Notes: generated by a model not told the origin, from the letters alone. DNA of 64,000 nucleotides from Streptomyces diacarni (GCF_003323715.1 NZ_QOIN01000073.1:1-64000); one strand, 5' to 3'; counted from the first letter of the stretch, positions 8,562 through 17,245 are shown. Numbers and translations are program-made.

Positions 8562-9488
8562 ATGCGAGGGCAGAGGAGCCAGCGAAGCCACACGAGCCGG
8601 GCCGCCCGCGGAAGTCAGGGACGGCGGAAGAGCGGCGGCAGGACTCGGAGCCGCCGAGGTGGTCGGATAGCCGCCTCGGCGGCTCTCGTCTGTCTGGGCG
8701 CGCCCCTGCTCGGCGGGTGCGGCGGCAGCGGGGACGAGGGGTACGTGGCGGTCGGCGCCGGCGAGCCCTCCGGCGGGAGCGGGGACGGCTCCGACGCGGG
8801 AGAGGGGGGCGGCAAGGTCCGGCTGGTGCCGCTGCCGGGCGAGGGCGGGGAAGACGGCGGGGACAAAGGCGGCGACGCCCGGCGCGGCGACGGAGGCGGC
8901 GGGGGCGGGAGCGGCCGGGACGGCGAGCAGGACGGCCCCGCGGGCGCCGGAGAAGACCGGGAAGGCGACGGGGACGGCAGCGCAGCGGGCGGGGGGAGCG
9001 GTGGCGGCCGGCCGCCCGGCTCCCCGGCGTCAGGCTCCGGCGACACGTCGGCCGGCGGCGGGCCCGGGGCGGGCGGCGGAGGCGGCAGCCCCTCCCCCGG
9101 CGACTCCGGTGGCTCGGGCGGCTCGGGTGGGTCTTCGGGAGGCTCGGGCGGGCCGGATACGGAGCACGACGGTCCCGCGGTCCTCACCGCGGGCGAGCCG
9201 CAGCGGGCGAAGGCGGACAAGCGGTGGTGCGAGAAGGTGACCGTCCGTCTCGCCAACACCGGTGGCCGCCCGGTCACGGGCGGCAAGATCACTTTCTCCA
9301 CCCACATCATCGGCGGTCTCGGCGTCGACTGGGCCACGCGCGAGAGCACGCGGGCGCTCCCCGTGCCGATCGACGCCGGGGAGAAGAAGGAGAAGACCTG
9401 GAAGGTGTGCGTGGACGCCTGGCGGGTGCCGCTGGGCATGCACGTCGAGACCCGCGAGGTGGAGCTCTCCGGCTGGAAGGAGAGGTGA
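8562..9488 (+). CDS. Lipoprotein with long Gly-rich linker and C-terminal beta domain
   Basis: A 308-residue protein. A basic N-terminus (about 35 residues, many Arg) leads into the hydrophobic stretch IAASAALVCLGAPLLGGC, an acceptable lipobox. About 160 residues of Gly/Asp/Ser repeats follow. The C-terminal 105 residues (from GPAVLTAGEPQRAKADKRWC) contain two Cys and look like an immunoglobulin- or CBM2-like beta-sandwich (VTVRLANTGGRPVTGGKITFS). I do not recognise a named family. The start is supported by the leaderless promoter geometry rather than a ribosome site. Predicted to be membrane-anchored and to extend through the wall. Confidence 0.75.
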   Translation: MRGQRSQRSHTSRAARGSQGRRKSGGRTRSRRGGRIAASAALVCLGAPLLGGCGGSGDEGYVAVGAGEPSGGSGDGSDAGEGGGKVRLVPLPGEGGEDGGDKGGDARRGDGGGGGGSGRDGEQDGPAGAGEDREGDGDGSAAGGGSGGGRPPGSPASGSGDTSAGGGPGAGGGGGSPSPGDSGGSGGSGGSSGGSGGPDTEHDGPAVLTAGEPQRAKADKRWCEKVTVRLANTGGRPVTGGKITFSTHIIGGLGVDWATRESTRALPVPIDAGEKKEKTWKVCVDAWRVPLGMHVETREVELSGWKER

Positions 9489-9592
9489 GCCTCTCCGGCC
9501 GGAGGAAGAAAGGGGTGAGCCGGGCGGCCCGGTGACGCCGCGCACACCGTGTCAGGTGGCGTGACGCGGCGTGCACGCCGCCCGGGGAGCCG

Positions 9593-9817
9593 TCAGGAGA
9601 AGGCCAGCCAGGCGACGGCGCCGAGGACGACGACGGCTGCCACGATGCCGACGATCACGCCGACGCGCGGCCCCGCGGGGGCCGGTGCCGGAGCGGGTCG
9701 CCTGCCCTGCTGGGGGCCGCCCTCGTCGACGAAGGCGCGGAACATCTGGGTGTTGCCTGCCGGGTCGGGGTGTCCCTGTGCGTCCGGACCTTGGGGCGCG
9801 TGCGGGTTGTGAGCCAT
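9593..9817 (-). CDS. Small tail-anchored membrane protein
   Basis: A 74-residue protein. The N-terminal 50 residues are hydrophilic (HNPHAPQGPDAQGHPDPAG, then Pro/Ala). The C-terminus is one long hydrophobic helix, VGVIVGIVAAVVVLGAVAWLAFS, ending at the stop. It is convergent with the lipoprotein upstream and divergent from the MarR gene. There is no clear ribosome site. Similar proteins occur beside this MarR/MFS locus in other Streptomyces as far as I recall; function unknown. Confidence 0.65.
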   Translation of the reverse strand: MAHNPHAPQGPDAQGHPDPAGNTQMFRAFVDEGGPQQGRRPAPAPAPAGPRVGVIVGIVAAVVVLGAVAWLAFS

Positions 9818-10018
9818 GCCCCAGGACCCTAGCGAACCGTCGCTCGGATGGCACAGCGCGGTCCTGACCGCCGGTGTGCGGTCCCTCACATCCGGCCCGG
9901 GGCCCTGCCGGCGGGGTGCCCCGCACCCACCTGGGATTCTCCCGGGCCCGCGGTCCGTGCTTGGCGGGTGCCACACCCCGACTTGGTCCAGTGTTTGCCT
10001 GGGTTGCCCGGAATCAAC

Positions 10019-10060
10019 TTGCCTACAGCAACCAACCACTCGTATGGTTGCCTTAAGCAA
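10019..10060 (+). promoter_or_regulatory. MarR promoter with twin TTGC-N5-GCAA operators
   Basis: Two copies of TTGC-N5-GCAA lie 29 bp apart, at 10019-10031 (centre CTACA) and 10048-10060 (centre CTTAA). They bracket a -35 TTGCCT (10019-10024) and a -10 TATGGT (10043-10048), 18 bases apart. Extra TTGC half-sites sit at 9995 and 10004. This is the expected layout for an autorepressing MarR protein controlling itself and the downstream exporter. Confidence 0.6.
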
Positions 10061-10078
10061 CAAGTTCATGGGGTGCAG

Positions 10079-10555
10079 ATGGCCGAACGCAGTCAGTACG
10101 AGGAGCTGGCCCGGCAGATCAGCGCCATAGGCGCCGTCAAACGTGAGATGGCACGTGGTCTCCCCCCGGAGTGTCCGCCCGCGTCGGCGGCCGTACTGAT
10201 GCTCCTGAACAAACACGGGGAGATGCGCACCAGCCAACTGGCCGAGCTGATGGCGATCGACATGTCGGTGACCAGCCGGCACGTCGCCCACGTCGCCGAC
10301 CGCGGCTGGATCGAACGCCACCCTGACCCGCAGGACGGCCGCTCCCGGCTGCTGCGGATCAGTGACCGAGGTGAGCGGTTCCTGACGGACCTCTCGGCAC
10401 ACACGATCGAGTCGCTGGCCGCTCACCTGCACGACTGGAGCGACGAGGACGTCGCCCAGCTCAACGACCTGCTGAACCGGCTCCGCGCGAGCTTCGGGGA
10501 CTGCCGCGCCCGCGGCGGACAACCCCACGAGACGAAAACCACCGCAACACACTGA
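10079..10555 (+). CDS. MarR-family transcriptional regulator
   Basis: A 158-residue winged-helix regulator. The recognition region is MRTSQLAELMAIDMSVTSRHVAHVADRGWIER and the wing is HPDPQDGRSRLLRISDRG, with the DxRxxR signature of MarR proteins. It should repress its own promoter and the adjacent exporter, with release on ligand binding. ATG at 10079 matches the family N-terminus (AERSQYEELARQISAIG); a GTG two codons upstream is possible. The exporter gene begins 16 bases after the stop, so one transcript is likely. Confidence 0.88.
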   Translation: MAERSQYEELARQISAIGAVKREMARGLPPECPPASAAVLMLLNKHGEMRTSQLAELMAIDMSVTSRHVAHVADRGWIERHPDPQDGRSRLLRISDRGERFLTDLSAHTIESLAAHLHDWSDEDVAQLNDLLNRLRASFGDCRARGGQPHETKTTATH

Positions 10556-10571
10556 GTGAGAAGGACGCCGA

Positions 10572-13259
10572 ATGGCAACAACCCGACCCCAGCCACCGGT
10601 TGGGGGGCCCCGCGACACCGTGCAAGGGGCCGGCGGCGGGGCCCGACACGCGGCTCACGGACACGCAGTCGGCGGCCAGGCCCAGGCCCCGGCTCCGGGT
10701 GCGGGCACCCCTGCCGCACCGGCATCCGACGGCACACCGAAGATGACACACCGGCAGATCATGGAGGCGCTCTCCGGGCTGCTGCTCGGCATGTTCGTCG
10801 CCATCCTGTCGTCGACGATCGTCTCCACGGCCCTGCCGAAGATCATCGCCGACCTGAACGGCAGCCAGAGCTCCTACACCTGGGTGGTCACGGCATCGCT
10901 GCTGGCGATGACCGCCTCGACCCCGCTGTGGGGCAAGCTGGCCGACCTCACCAGCAAGAAGCTGCTGGTGCAGGTGGCACTGATCGTCTTCGTCCTGGCA
11001 TCGGCGGGCGCGGGTCTCTCGCAGAACCCCGGCATGCTGATTACCTTCCGTGTGGTCCAGGGCATAGGCATGGGCGGTCTGTCCGCCCTGGCCCAGATCA
11101 TCATGGCCGCGATGATCTCCCCGCGTGAGCGCGGGCGGTACAGCGGCTACCTCGGCGCCACGTTCGCCGTCGCCACCGTCGGCGGTCCGCTGCTCGGCGG
11201 CGTCATCACCGACACGAGCTGGCTCGGCTGGCGCTGGTGCTTCTACGTCGGCGTCCCGTTCGCGATCATCGCGCTGATCGTGCTGCAGAAGACGCTGAAG
11301 CTGCCCGTCGTCAAGCGGGAGGGCGTCAAGGTCGACTGGCTCGGCGCGTTCCTCGTCGCCGCCGCGGCCTGCACCCTGCTGCTGTGGGTCACCTTCGCGG
11401 GTGACAAGTACGACTGGGTCTCCTGGCAGACCTACGCCATGGTCGGTGGCGCCATCGTGCTGGCACTGCTGTTCGTGCTCGTCGAGTCGAAGGCCAAGGA
11501 GCCGATCATTCCGCTGCGGCTGTTCCGCAACGGCACGATCTCGCTGGCCGCCATCGGCTCGCTGTTCGTCGGTATCGCGATGTTCGGCGCGACGGTCTTC
11601 CTCAGCCAGTACTTCCAGCTGGCGCGCGGCGAGTCGCCGACGATGGCCGGTGTCATGACGATCCCGATGATCGCGGGACTCTTCGTCTCCACCACCATCT
11701 CCGGTCAGATCATCACCCGCACCGGTAAGTGGAAGCGGTTCCTGATCGCCGGCGGCGTGCTGATGACGGCGGGCATGGGCCTGCTGGGCACCATGCGCTA
11801 CGACACCGAGTACTGGCACCTGGCGATCTTCATGGCGCTGCTCGGACTCGGCGTCGGCATGATGATGCAAAACCTCGTGCTCGCCACCCAGAACCAGGTC
11901 AAGGCAGCCGACCTGGGCGCGGCCAGCTCCACGGTGAACTTCTTCCGTTCCCTGGGCGGTGCGGTCGGCGTCTCGGCGCTCGGCGCCGTGCTCTCCACCC
12001 GGATCACCCACTACATGGAGGACGGCTTCGCCAAGCTGGGCATGAAGCCCGGCGGGACCGGCGGCTCCACCGGCGGGGGCGGCAGCGCGCTGCCCGAGGT
12101 CGACAAGCTGCCAGGCCCTGTGCGCACCGTCGTGGAGAGCTCCTACGGCCACGGCATCGGCGACATCTACCTGTACGCCGCGCCGATCGCGCTGCTGGCG
12201 CTGCTGAGCGTGCTGTTCATCCGCGAGGTCCCGCTGCGTACCACCTCGGCCAACGAGGCGGACGAGGACGACGCACGGCAGCCCGCCATGGCGACGGCTT
12301 CCGCGGGGGTCTCCGCACAGCCGGCCGACACACCGGCCGTCGAGCGCACGGCACCGCAGCCGCTGGCCGGCCCGCAGGGCGCACCGGCCGCCGTCGCCCA
12401 GCGGCAGTCCGCACAACCGGGGGGCGACACTCAGCAGTTCAGGGAGTACGCATCCATGGCCACAGCCCAGTCCCCGGCTCCGGTACCCACCAGCGGTTAC
12501 GGGGTCTACGGCACCGTACGCAACGCCGACGGCATCGGTGTCGCCCGCGCGGCGGTCACGCTGATCTCGCTCAGCGGACGGCAGCTCGGTCGCTCCGTCG
12601 CCCACGCCGACGGCTCCTACGGGCTGGACGCGCCGGGGCCAGGCTCGTACGTCCTGATCGCGGCCGCCGACGGTCACCAGCCGCAGGCGTCCACGATCGT
12701 GATCGGCGAAGGTCCTCTCAGCCACGACCTGCTGCTGTCGGGCACCAGCGGCCTGGCGGGCCAGGTGCGCGGGCTGGCGGACGGCGCCCCGGTGTGCGGC
12801 GCGATGGTCGTCGTCACCGACGTGCGCGGCGAGGTGCTGGCCACCGGTGTGACCGGCGACTCCGGCGACTACCGCTTCGACGAGCTGGTCACCGGCACCT
12901 TCACGCTCGCCGTGAACGCCGGCGGCTACCGGCCCACCGCGGTCCCCGTCGAGGTCCAGGGCCAGGGCGTGACCCGGCTCGACATCGACCTGGCGTCCGG
13001 TGCCCGGGTGACCGGCACCGTGCGCGCGGGTGCGCACCGCACCCCGCTGCAGGACGCACGGGTCACGCTGGTGGACGCCGCCGGCAACGTCATCGCCACG
13101 TCCACCACCGGTGAGGACGGCGCCTACGCCTTCACCGACCTGGACGCCGGCGACTACTCGGTCATCGCCAGCGGGTACCCGCCCCAGGCGAACGCGCTGC
13201 GCGTGGCCGGACCCGGAGTGGACGCGTACGACATCGAACTGCACCACCCGGACGAGTGA
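10572..13259 (+). CDS. DHA2 (EmrB/QacA) MFS exporter fused to three carboxypeptidase-regulatory-like domains
   Basis: An 895-residue protein. Residues 55-565 form a 14-span DHA2 drug/proton antiporter: motif A variant GKLADLTSKK, motif C region GATFAVATVGGPLLGG, last span IALLALLSVLFI. An Ala/Gln/Pro linker follows. Three beta-sandwich repeats start near residues 643, 726 and 811, each with a G-x-V-x-(6-10)-A-x-V-T-L opening and a DG/GDSG-x-Y-x-F/L core, as in carboxypeptidase-regulatory or Cna_B domains. Ordinary EmrB proteins are about 500 residues, so the extension is about 330 extra. The preceding MarR gene should regulate it. Substrate unknown. Confidence 0.88.
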   Translation: MATTRPQPPVGGPRDTVQGAGGGARHAAHGHAVGGQAQAPAPGAGTPAAPASDGTPKMTHRQIMEALSGLLLGMFVAILSSTIVSTALPKIIADLNGSQSSYTWVVTASLLAMTASTPLWGKLADLTSKKLLVQVALIVFVLASAGAGLSQNPGMLITFRVVQGIGMGGLSALAQIIMAAMISPRERGRYSGYLGATFAVATVGGPLLGGVITDTSWLGWRWCFYVGVPFAIIALIVLQKTLKLPVVKREGVKVDWLGAFLVAAAACTLLLWVTFAGDKYDWVSWQTYAMVGGAIVLALLFVLVESKAKEPIIPLRLFRNGTISLAAIGSLFVGIAMFGATVFLSQYFQLARGESPTMAGVMTIPMIAGLFVSTTISGQIITRTGKWKRFLIAGGVLMTAGMGLLGTMRYDTEYWHLAIFMALLGLGVGMMMQNLVLATQNQVKAADLGAASSTVNFFRSLGGAVGVSALGAVLSTRITHYMEDGFAKLGMKPGGTGGSTGGGGSALPEVDKLPGPVRTVVESSYGHGIGDIYLYAAPIALLALLSVLFIREVPLRTTSANEADEDDARQPAMATASAGVSAQPADTPAVERTAPQPLAGPQGAPAAVAQRQSAQPGGDTQQFREYASMATAQSPAPVPTSGYGVYGTVRNADGIGVARAAVTLISLSGRQLGRSVAHADGSYGLDAPGPGSYVLIAAADGHQPQASTIVIGEGPLSHDLLLSGTSGLAGQVRGLADGAPVCGAMVVVTDVRGEVLATGVTGDSGDYRFDELVTGTFTLAVNAGGYRPTAVPVEVQGQGVTRLDIDLASGARVTGTVRAGAHRTPLQDARVTLVDAAGNVIATSTTGEDGAYAFTDLDAGDYSVIASGYPPQANALRVAGPGVDAYDIELHHPDE

Positions 13260-13446
13260 CCCCCCGGTCCGGACGGCGCGCGTCATCGAGCGGAGCGCGC
13301 GCCGTCGGGACCGGCCCGGGGAAGGGCCCCGGCCGCCCGGAGAACCGCACTGCGACCGCACAGCGAACCGCACGCGAGCGCGGGCAAGGGACGGCCCGCC
13401 GCCGAGGCGCCGGGGCCCGTCGTATGCGAGAAGGAGCAAGGAAGAC

Positions 13447-14406
13447 ATGACAGTCGGGGCAAGCGGAGCAGACGGCGCCCACGGCGCCGACCTCCCCGGG
13501 ACAGGAGTCCCCGGGACAGGAGTCCCCGGGACGGGTGTCCCCGGGGCAGGCCCCCGAGGGGCGGGCGCCAGTGGTACGGGCGCCGGCGGGGGCGGCGTGC
13601 GCGCACGCGTGCGGACCCGGGACGGCTGGGCGGTGCAGCACGCCGTGCTGACCGTCACCGACATGACCGGTAACCAGATCCTGCGTGCAGAGGCCGACGA
13701 CGAGGGGTTCGTGCGCAGCGCGGAGCCGCTGCCCGCGGGCCCGTACACGGTGATCGCCACGGCCGTCGGTTACGCACCGGCCGCCTCCACGGCGATGGTC
13801 ACCGCCTCCGGGCGCGCGGACCTGGGCACCCTGGTACTCGCCCGGCAGGGCGGCGTCGAACTGCCGCCGCCCGGCGCCTGGACGATCGACCCGATGCATT
13901 CCACGGTCGCCGCCAGTGCCCAGCACCTGGGCATGACCAGCGTGCACGGCAGGTTCACCGAGTTCGGCGGCCGCATCGAGATCGCCCAGGACTCGGAGAA
14001 GTCGTCGGTGGAAGCCGTCATCAAGGCGGAGTCCATCAACACCGGCAACGACATGCGCGACCAGCACCTGCGCTCCGAGGACTTCCTCAACATCGAGACC
14101 TACCCCGACATCACCTACCGCAGCACGGGCGTCGACGTGGCAGGACCCGACCGGTGGACGGTGCACGGGCAGCTCGGCATGCACGGTGTCGTCCGCGACG
14201 TGGACCTGGACCTGACCTACCTGGGCACCGGGCCCGACCCGTGGGGCGGCGTGCGGGCCTCGTTCCGCGCCACCGCCGAGCTGCGGCGCTCGGACTTCGC
14301 GATGAACTACAACCAGGTGCTCCAGGCCGGTATCGCGGCCGTCGGCACCACCCTCAGGGTCGACCTGGACATCCAGGCCGTCCAGGGGGAGTCACTGCCG
14401 TTCTGA
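13447..14406 (+). CDS. YceI-family protein with N-terminal regulatory-like beta domain
   Basis: A 319-residue protein. Residues 1-48 hold a Gly/Thr/Pro repeat (GTGVP three times). Residues 50-135 form a carboxypeptidase-regulatory-like domain (DGWAVQHAVLTVTDMTGNQI ... GPYTVIATAVGY), as at the C-terminus of the exporter. Residues 140-319 are YceI: WTIDPMHSTVAASAQHLGMT, then DMRDQHLRSEDFLNIETYP. YceI proteins are lipocalin-like isoprenoid or lipid binders. No signal peptide is seen. AAGGAG lies a few bases upstream. Placement behind the exporter suggests it binds or hands over the pump's substrate (inference). Confidence 0.87.
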   Translation: MTVGASGADGAHGADLPGTGVPGTGVPGTGVPGAGPRGAGASGTGAGGGGVRARVRTRDGWAVQHAVLTVTDMTGNQILRAEADDEGFVRSAEPLPAGPYTVIATAVGYAPAASTAMVTASGRADLGTLVLARQGGVELPPPGAWTIDPMHSTVAASAQHLGMTSVHGRFTEFGGRIEIAQDSEKSSVEAVIKAESINTGNDMRDQHLRSEDFLNIETYPDITYRSTGVDVAGPDRWTVHGQLGMHGVVRDVDLDLTYLGTGPDPWGGVRASFRATAELRRSDFAMNYNQVLQAGIAAVGTTLRVDLDIQAVQGESLPF

Positions 14407-14416
14407 CGGCAAGCGG

Positions 14417-14446
14417 CCGGCGTCGGGATCTCACGATCCCCGCCGG
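14417..14446. terminator. Bidirectional hairpin between convergent genes
   Basis: CCGGCG-TC-GGGATC-TCAC-GATCCC-CGCCGG forms a 12-bp stem with a 2-base bulge, between the 3' ends of the YceI and TetR genes. No T-tract on either side. Confidence 0.6.
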
Positions 14447-14473
14447 TCCACACCGGCCCCGGGACCCCCGCCC

Positions 14474-15280
14474 TCAACGGTCCTCGGGGGACGGTGGCTG
14501 AGGCGGAATCACGGGTGTGGCCCGGCCCTGCGGGGCCGGGCCACGCCCTCCTCGCGTTCCGGCCTCGATACCGGCGACCACGCACTCCAGCGCGACCCCG
14601 AAGTCCCGTTCCGCCACCGGATACACGGCCTCCGCACCGGCCGCGTACTCAGGACGCGCCCCCAGCGCCGTACGCAGCGCGTCGGAACAGTCCTGCGAAC
14701 TGACCCCCGCCTCGCTGCACCGGCGGTTCCAGCTCTCCTCGACGGCCGCGTGCCCGTAGACGAACGAGAAGAGAGCCGCCAGCGCACCGTCCGCCTGCTG
14801 CTCGGGCAGCCCCGAACGCAGCAGCACCCGCCGCACCCCCAGCTGGAAACCCATCGCGCTCGGCCCGACGTTCAAGAAGCTGCCCAACGTGCCCGACGCC
14901 CACGGATGACGGCGCAGCAACCCGCGCAGCGCAAACGCCGCCTGCCGCAACTGCTCACGCCAGTCGGCGCCTTCGGCCAACGCGTCCGGCACCTCCAGCT
15001 CACCCTCGACCGCGTCCAGCGCCAGTTCGAGCAGATCGTCCTTGCGATCCACATACCAGTACACCGACATGGCCGTCACGCCCAGATCCGCGGCCAGCCG
15101 GCGCATCGAGAACCTCGCCAGCCCCTCGGTGTCCAACAACCGCACCGCCGCCGCCGTGATCTTCTCCCGGTCCAGCCCCTCCGTCTGCGACGCACCGGAC
15201 GCCTTGCGGCGCACCTCGGGCCGCTCCTCCAGCCACACGCTGGTCCTGCGCATCCGGCTGGTGCGGCTGCCGTCGCTCAT
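14474..15280 (-). CDS. TetR-family regulator with TetR_C tetracycline-type C-domain
   Basis: A 268-residue repressor. Helix-turn-helix: ITAAAVRLLDTEGLARFSMRRLA ... LGVTAMSVYWYVDRK. The ligand/dimer domain (residues about 100-240) has the RHPWASGTLGSFLNVGPSAM pattern of the TetR_C_1 class. A basic stretch (RMRRTSVWLEERPEVRRKA) precedes the HTH, longer than in the average TetR protein. ATG at 15280 has GAAGGAGG upstream. Target unknown: it converges with the YceI gene and no divergent partner is visible. Confidence 0.85.
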   Translation of the reverse strand: MSDGSRTSRMRRTSVWLEERPEVRRKASGASQTEGLDREKITAAAVRLLDTEGLARFSMRRLAADLGVTAMSVYWYVDRKDDLLELALDAVEGELEVPDALAEGADWREQLRQAAFALRGLLRRHPWASGTLGSFLNVGPSAMGFQLGVRRVLLRSGLPEQQADGALAALFSFVYGHAAVEESWNRRCSEAGVSSQDCSDALRTALGARPEYAAGAEAVYPVAERDFGVALECVVAGIEAGTRGGRGPAPQGRATPVIPPQPPSPEDR

Positions 15281-15434
15281 GGCACGCCCTCCTTCGTGGG
15301 CCGGCCCGGCTCCAGAGCCGGTCTCAGGGGCGGAACGGGGCGGCAACAGTCCGGGGGAACCCGGACCGTTACCCCCTCGATGCTAATCCGTATCCGCCCC
15401 CTCATCCGCCTTCGGCGACCCGAATACCGCTATT

Positions 15435-15466
15435 CCGGATCCGGGCAGGGCCGGATCCGGGCAGGG
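15435..15466. repeat. Tandem 16-bp duplication
   Basis: CCGGATCCGGGCAGGG occurs twice back to back, in the gap between the TetR gene and the orphan winged-helix gene. Role unknown. Confidence 0.7.
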
Positions 15467-15475
15467 GCGAGGCCG

Positions 15476-15497
15476 GGTCCCGGGCCGACCCGGGACC
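15476..15497 (-). terminator. Hairpin after the orphan winged-helix gene
   Basis: GGTCCCGGG-CCGA-CCCGGGACC, a 9-bp perfect stem 36 bases past the stop of the minus-strand gene. No U-tract. Confidence 0.45.
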
Positions 15498-15532
15498 GGG
15501 ACCCCCAGGGGCCCGCCGCGTGCCGGGGCCGG

Positions 15533-16021
15533 CTACTCCACAGGGTGCGCGGGCTGCTCGGCGGGCTTGAGGACGTAGCCGGCGCCCCGCCGGGTGTGGA
15601 TCATCCGCTCACGCCCCGCGTCCACCTTCCGCCGCAGGTAGGAGATGTAGAGCTCGACGAGGTTCGCTCGGTCGCCCGGCACACCGAACCCGTCGTTCCA
15701 CACTCTGTCGAGGATCTGCGACTTGCTCAGCACCCGGCGCGGGTTGCGCATCAGGAAGCGCAGCAACTGGAACTCGGTCGCGGTCAGCTTGATCGCGTCG
15801 CCACCGCGCCAGGCCTCCCGCGTCTCCTCGTCCAGCGCCAGATCCCCGACGACGAGCAAGGGGCCGCCCGCACAGGCGCGTTCGCGCGCTCCGTGCGCCG
15901 TGCGCGCCGTGCGCGCGTCGCCCGCCCCGCCGGCCAGGGGCGCCCCGTGCGCCGCGTCCGTCCCGTACCCGTGTCGCTGTACGCGCGGCGCCGCGGCCGC
16001 GCTGCTTCCGCTCCGGCTCAT
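15533..16021 (-). CDS. OmpR-type winged-helix DNA-binding protein without receiver domain
   Basis: A 162-residue protein. The C-terminal 100 residues are a textbook OmpR/PhoB effector domain: LTATEFQLLRFLMRNPRRVL, then LVELYISYLRRKVDAG and MIHTRRGAGYVL. The first 60 residues are low complexity (Ala, Arg, Thr) and contain no receiver domain, although family members have one of about 120 residues. No histidine kinase gene is nearby. It may be a trimmed response regulator or an unphosphorylated constitutive regulator. ATG at 16021 (MSRSGSS) follows GAGGGTGGTGGG; an ATG at 16111 is possible. Confidence 0.8.
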   Translation of the reverse strand: MSRSGSSAAAAPRVQRHGYGTDAAHGAPLAGGAGDARTARTAHGARERACAGGPLLVVGDLALDEETREAWRGGDAIKLTATEFQLLRFLMRNPRRVLSKSQILDRVWNDGFGVPGDRANLVELYISYLRRKVDAGRERMIHTRRGAGYVLKPAEQPAHPVE

Positions 16022-16217
16022 CCCACCACCCTCGGGCAACAGCGTGAGAGGACTCTTGGCGGAATCTGTGATTCCGCTGAGAACGAGCGGGAGCGCCCCC
16101 GGTACGCGCACTCGTACCGGGCCCGGGCCCCCGTACCGGCGCCCAGGAAACCGGAAGGCACCGACGGCGCCGACGGCGTCGACGGCGCCGGGCCGCCGGG
16201 CCGCCTAGGGTCTCCCT

Positions 16218-16733
16218 GTGACAGCAGTCGTAGCAGCGATGATCACGGCCGTGGTCGGCGTTCTGGGCACCCTGTTCGCCCCCGTACTCACCCAGCGCAT
16301 ATCCGCACGACAGCGCGCGGAGGAACGGGCCGAGACCGAACGACTCCGCCGCTTCGAGGAGCGCCGCGCCGCCTACACGTCGATGAACCGCGCCTCCCGC
16401 CAGTTCAGCACCCTCCTCAAGGACGCCCTGCACCGCCTGCGCGACGGCGTCTACACCGACCACGAGCGCACGGCTTTGGAAGAGGCCCGCCTCGAGTACC
16501 GGGACCACTACGCGGAAGCCCAGATGATCGTCCCCGAACGCGTACTGGAGGCGTCCCGCGCCGCCAACCGCGTCCTGGCCGAGGCCGACGGAGCGGTCAA
16601 ACGCATCGACCGGGGCCGCCCCCTCGATGGCGAGGACCCCGAGTCGGTCCGCCACACCCTCACCGCCGAGGGCGACCCCGAGCTGGCCGCCATGCGCCAC
16701 CTCATGCGCAAGGACCTGGGCGTGACCGACTGA
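16218..16733 (+). CDS. Conserved hypothetical protein with one membrane span and coiled coil
   Basis: A 171-residue protein. Residues 2-25 (AVVAAMITAVVGVLGTLFAP) are a membrane anchor. Residues 30-60 (RISARQRAEERAETERLRRF) and most of the remainder are charged helices likely to form a coiled coil on the cytoplasmic side. No catalytic motif. GTG start without an obvious ribosome site. Gene family not recognised. Confidence 0.72.
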   Translation: MTAVVAAMITAVVGVLGTLFAPVLTQRISARQRAEERAETERLRRFEERRAAYTSMNRASRQFSTLLKDALHRLRDGVYTDHERTALEEARLEYRDHYAEAQMIVPERVLEASRAANRVLAEADGAVKRIDRGRPLDGEDPESVRHTLTAEGDPELAAMRHLMRKDLGVTD

Positions 16734-16760
16734 GCCCTGTGAGGTGCCTGCACGTCACTG

Positions 16761-16775
16761 CGGTTGCTGTACTTC
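16761..16775. repeat. Direct repeat flanking the AraC-VOC module, copy 1
   Basis: CGGTTGCTGTACTTC, repeated exactly at 18011-18025; the following ten bases (TGTGCTGGAC here, GCTGCTGTAC there) match at seven. Together the two copies bracket 1.25 kb. Confidence 0.7.
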
Positions 16776-16834
16776 TGTGCTGGACACCGGGCCCGAGGTG
16801 TGACCGTCCGCGGATGTCGAAGTGCCGGAACGCT

Positions 16835-17245
16835 TCAGGCCTTCGGCTGGGTGAAGCGGATGCGGTTGCCGAAGGGGTCGCGCAGACCGCAGTCGATCCC
16901 GTACGGGCGCTCGGTGGGCTCCTCGGTGAACTCCACCCCCTTCTCGAGCAGCGTCTCGTAGGTCTTGCGGCAGTCGTCCGTGGTGAAGACGAGCCAGCCA
17001 CCCATGGCCCCCTTGGTCACCAGCTCGCGTACCTGCTCGGCCGTCTCTTCCGACATCGCCGGCGCACCCGGCTTCTCCAGAAGGATCTGTCGCTCGGGGT
17101 GACCCGGTACGCCGACGGTCAGCCAGCGCATGAAACCCATGTCGACGTCTGCGGTGATCTCCAGGCCGAGCGTGCCGACGTAGAAGTCGATGGCCTCGTC
17201 CTGGTCGAGGACGTATATCTGCGACTGCGTGATGGCGTTGAACAT
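16835..17245 (-). CDS. VOC/glyoxalase-like protein
   Basis: A 136-residue vicinal-oxygen-chelate protein. It has the two beta-alpha-beta-beta-beta modules, with QSQIYVLDQDEAIDFYVGTLGLE at the start and ERPYGIDCGLRDPFGNRIRFTQ at the end. Possible metal residues are Gln near 7 and Asp/Glu in the second module; the usual His is missing, so it may bind rather than convert its ligand. There is no ribosome site. TAGTGT (complement of 17253-17258) lies 7 bases before ATG, so a leaderless transcript is plausible. It pairs with the AraC gene just upstream. Confidence 0.85.
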   Translation of the reverse strand: MFNAITQSQIYVLDQDEAIDFYVGTLGLEITADVDMGFMRWLTVGVPGHPERQILLEKPGAPAMSEETAEQVRELVTKGAMGGWLVFTTDDCRKTYETLLEKGVEFTEEPTERPYGIDCGLRDPFGNRIRFTQPKA

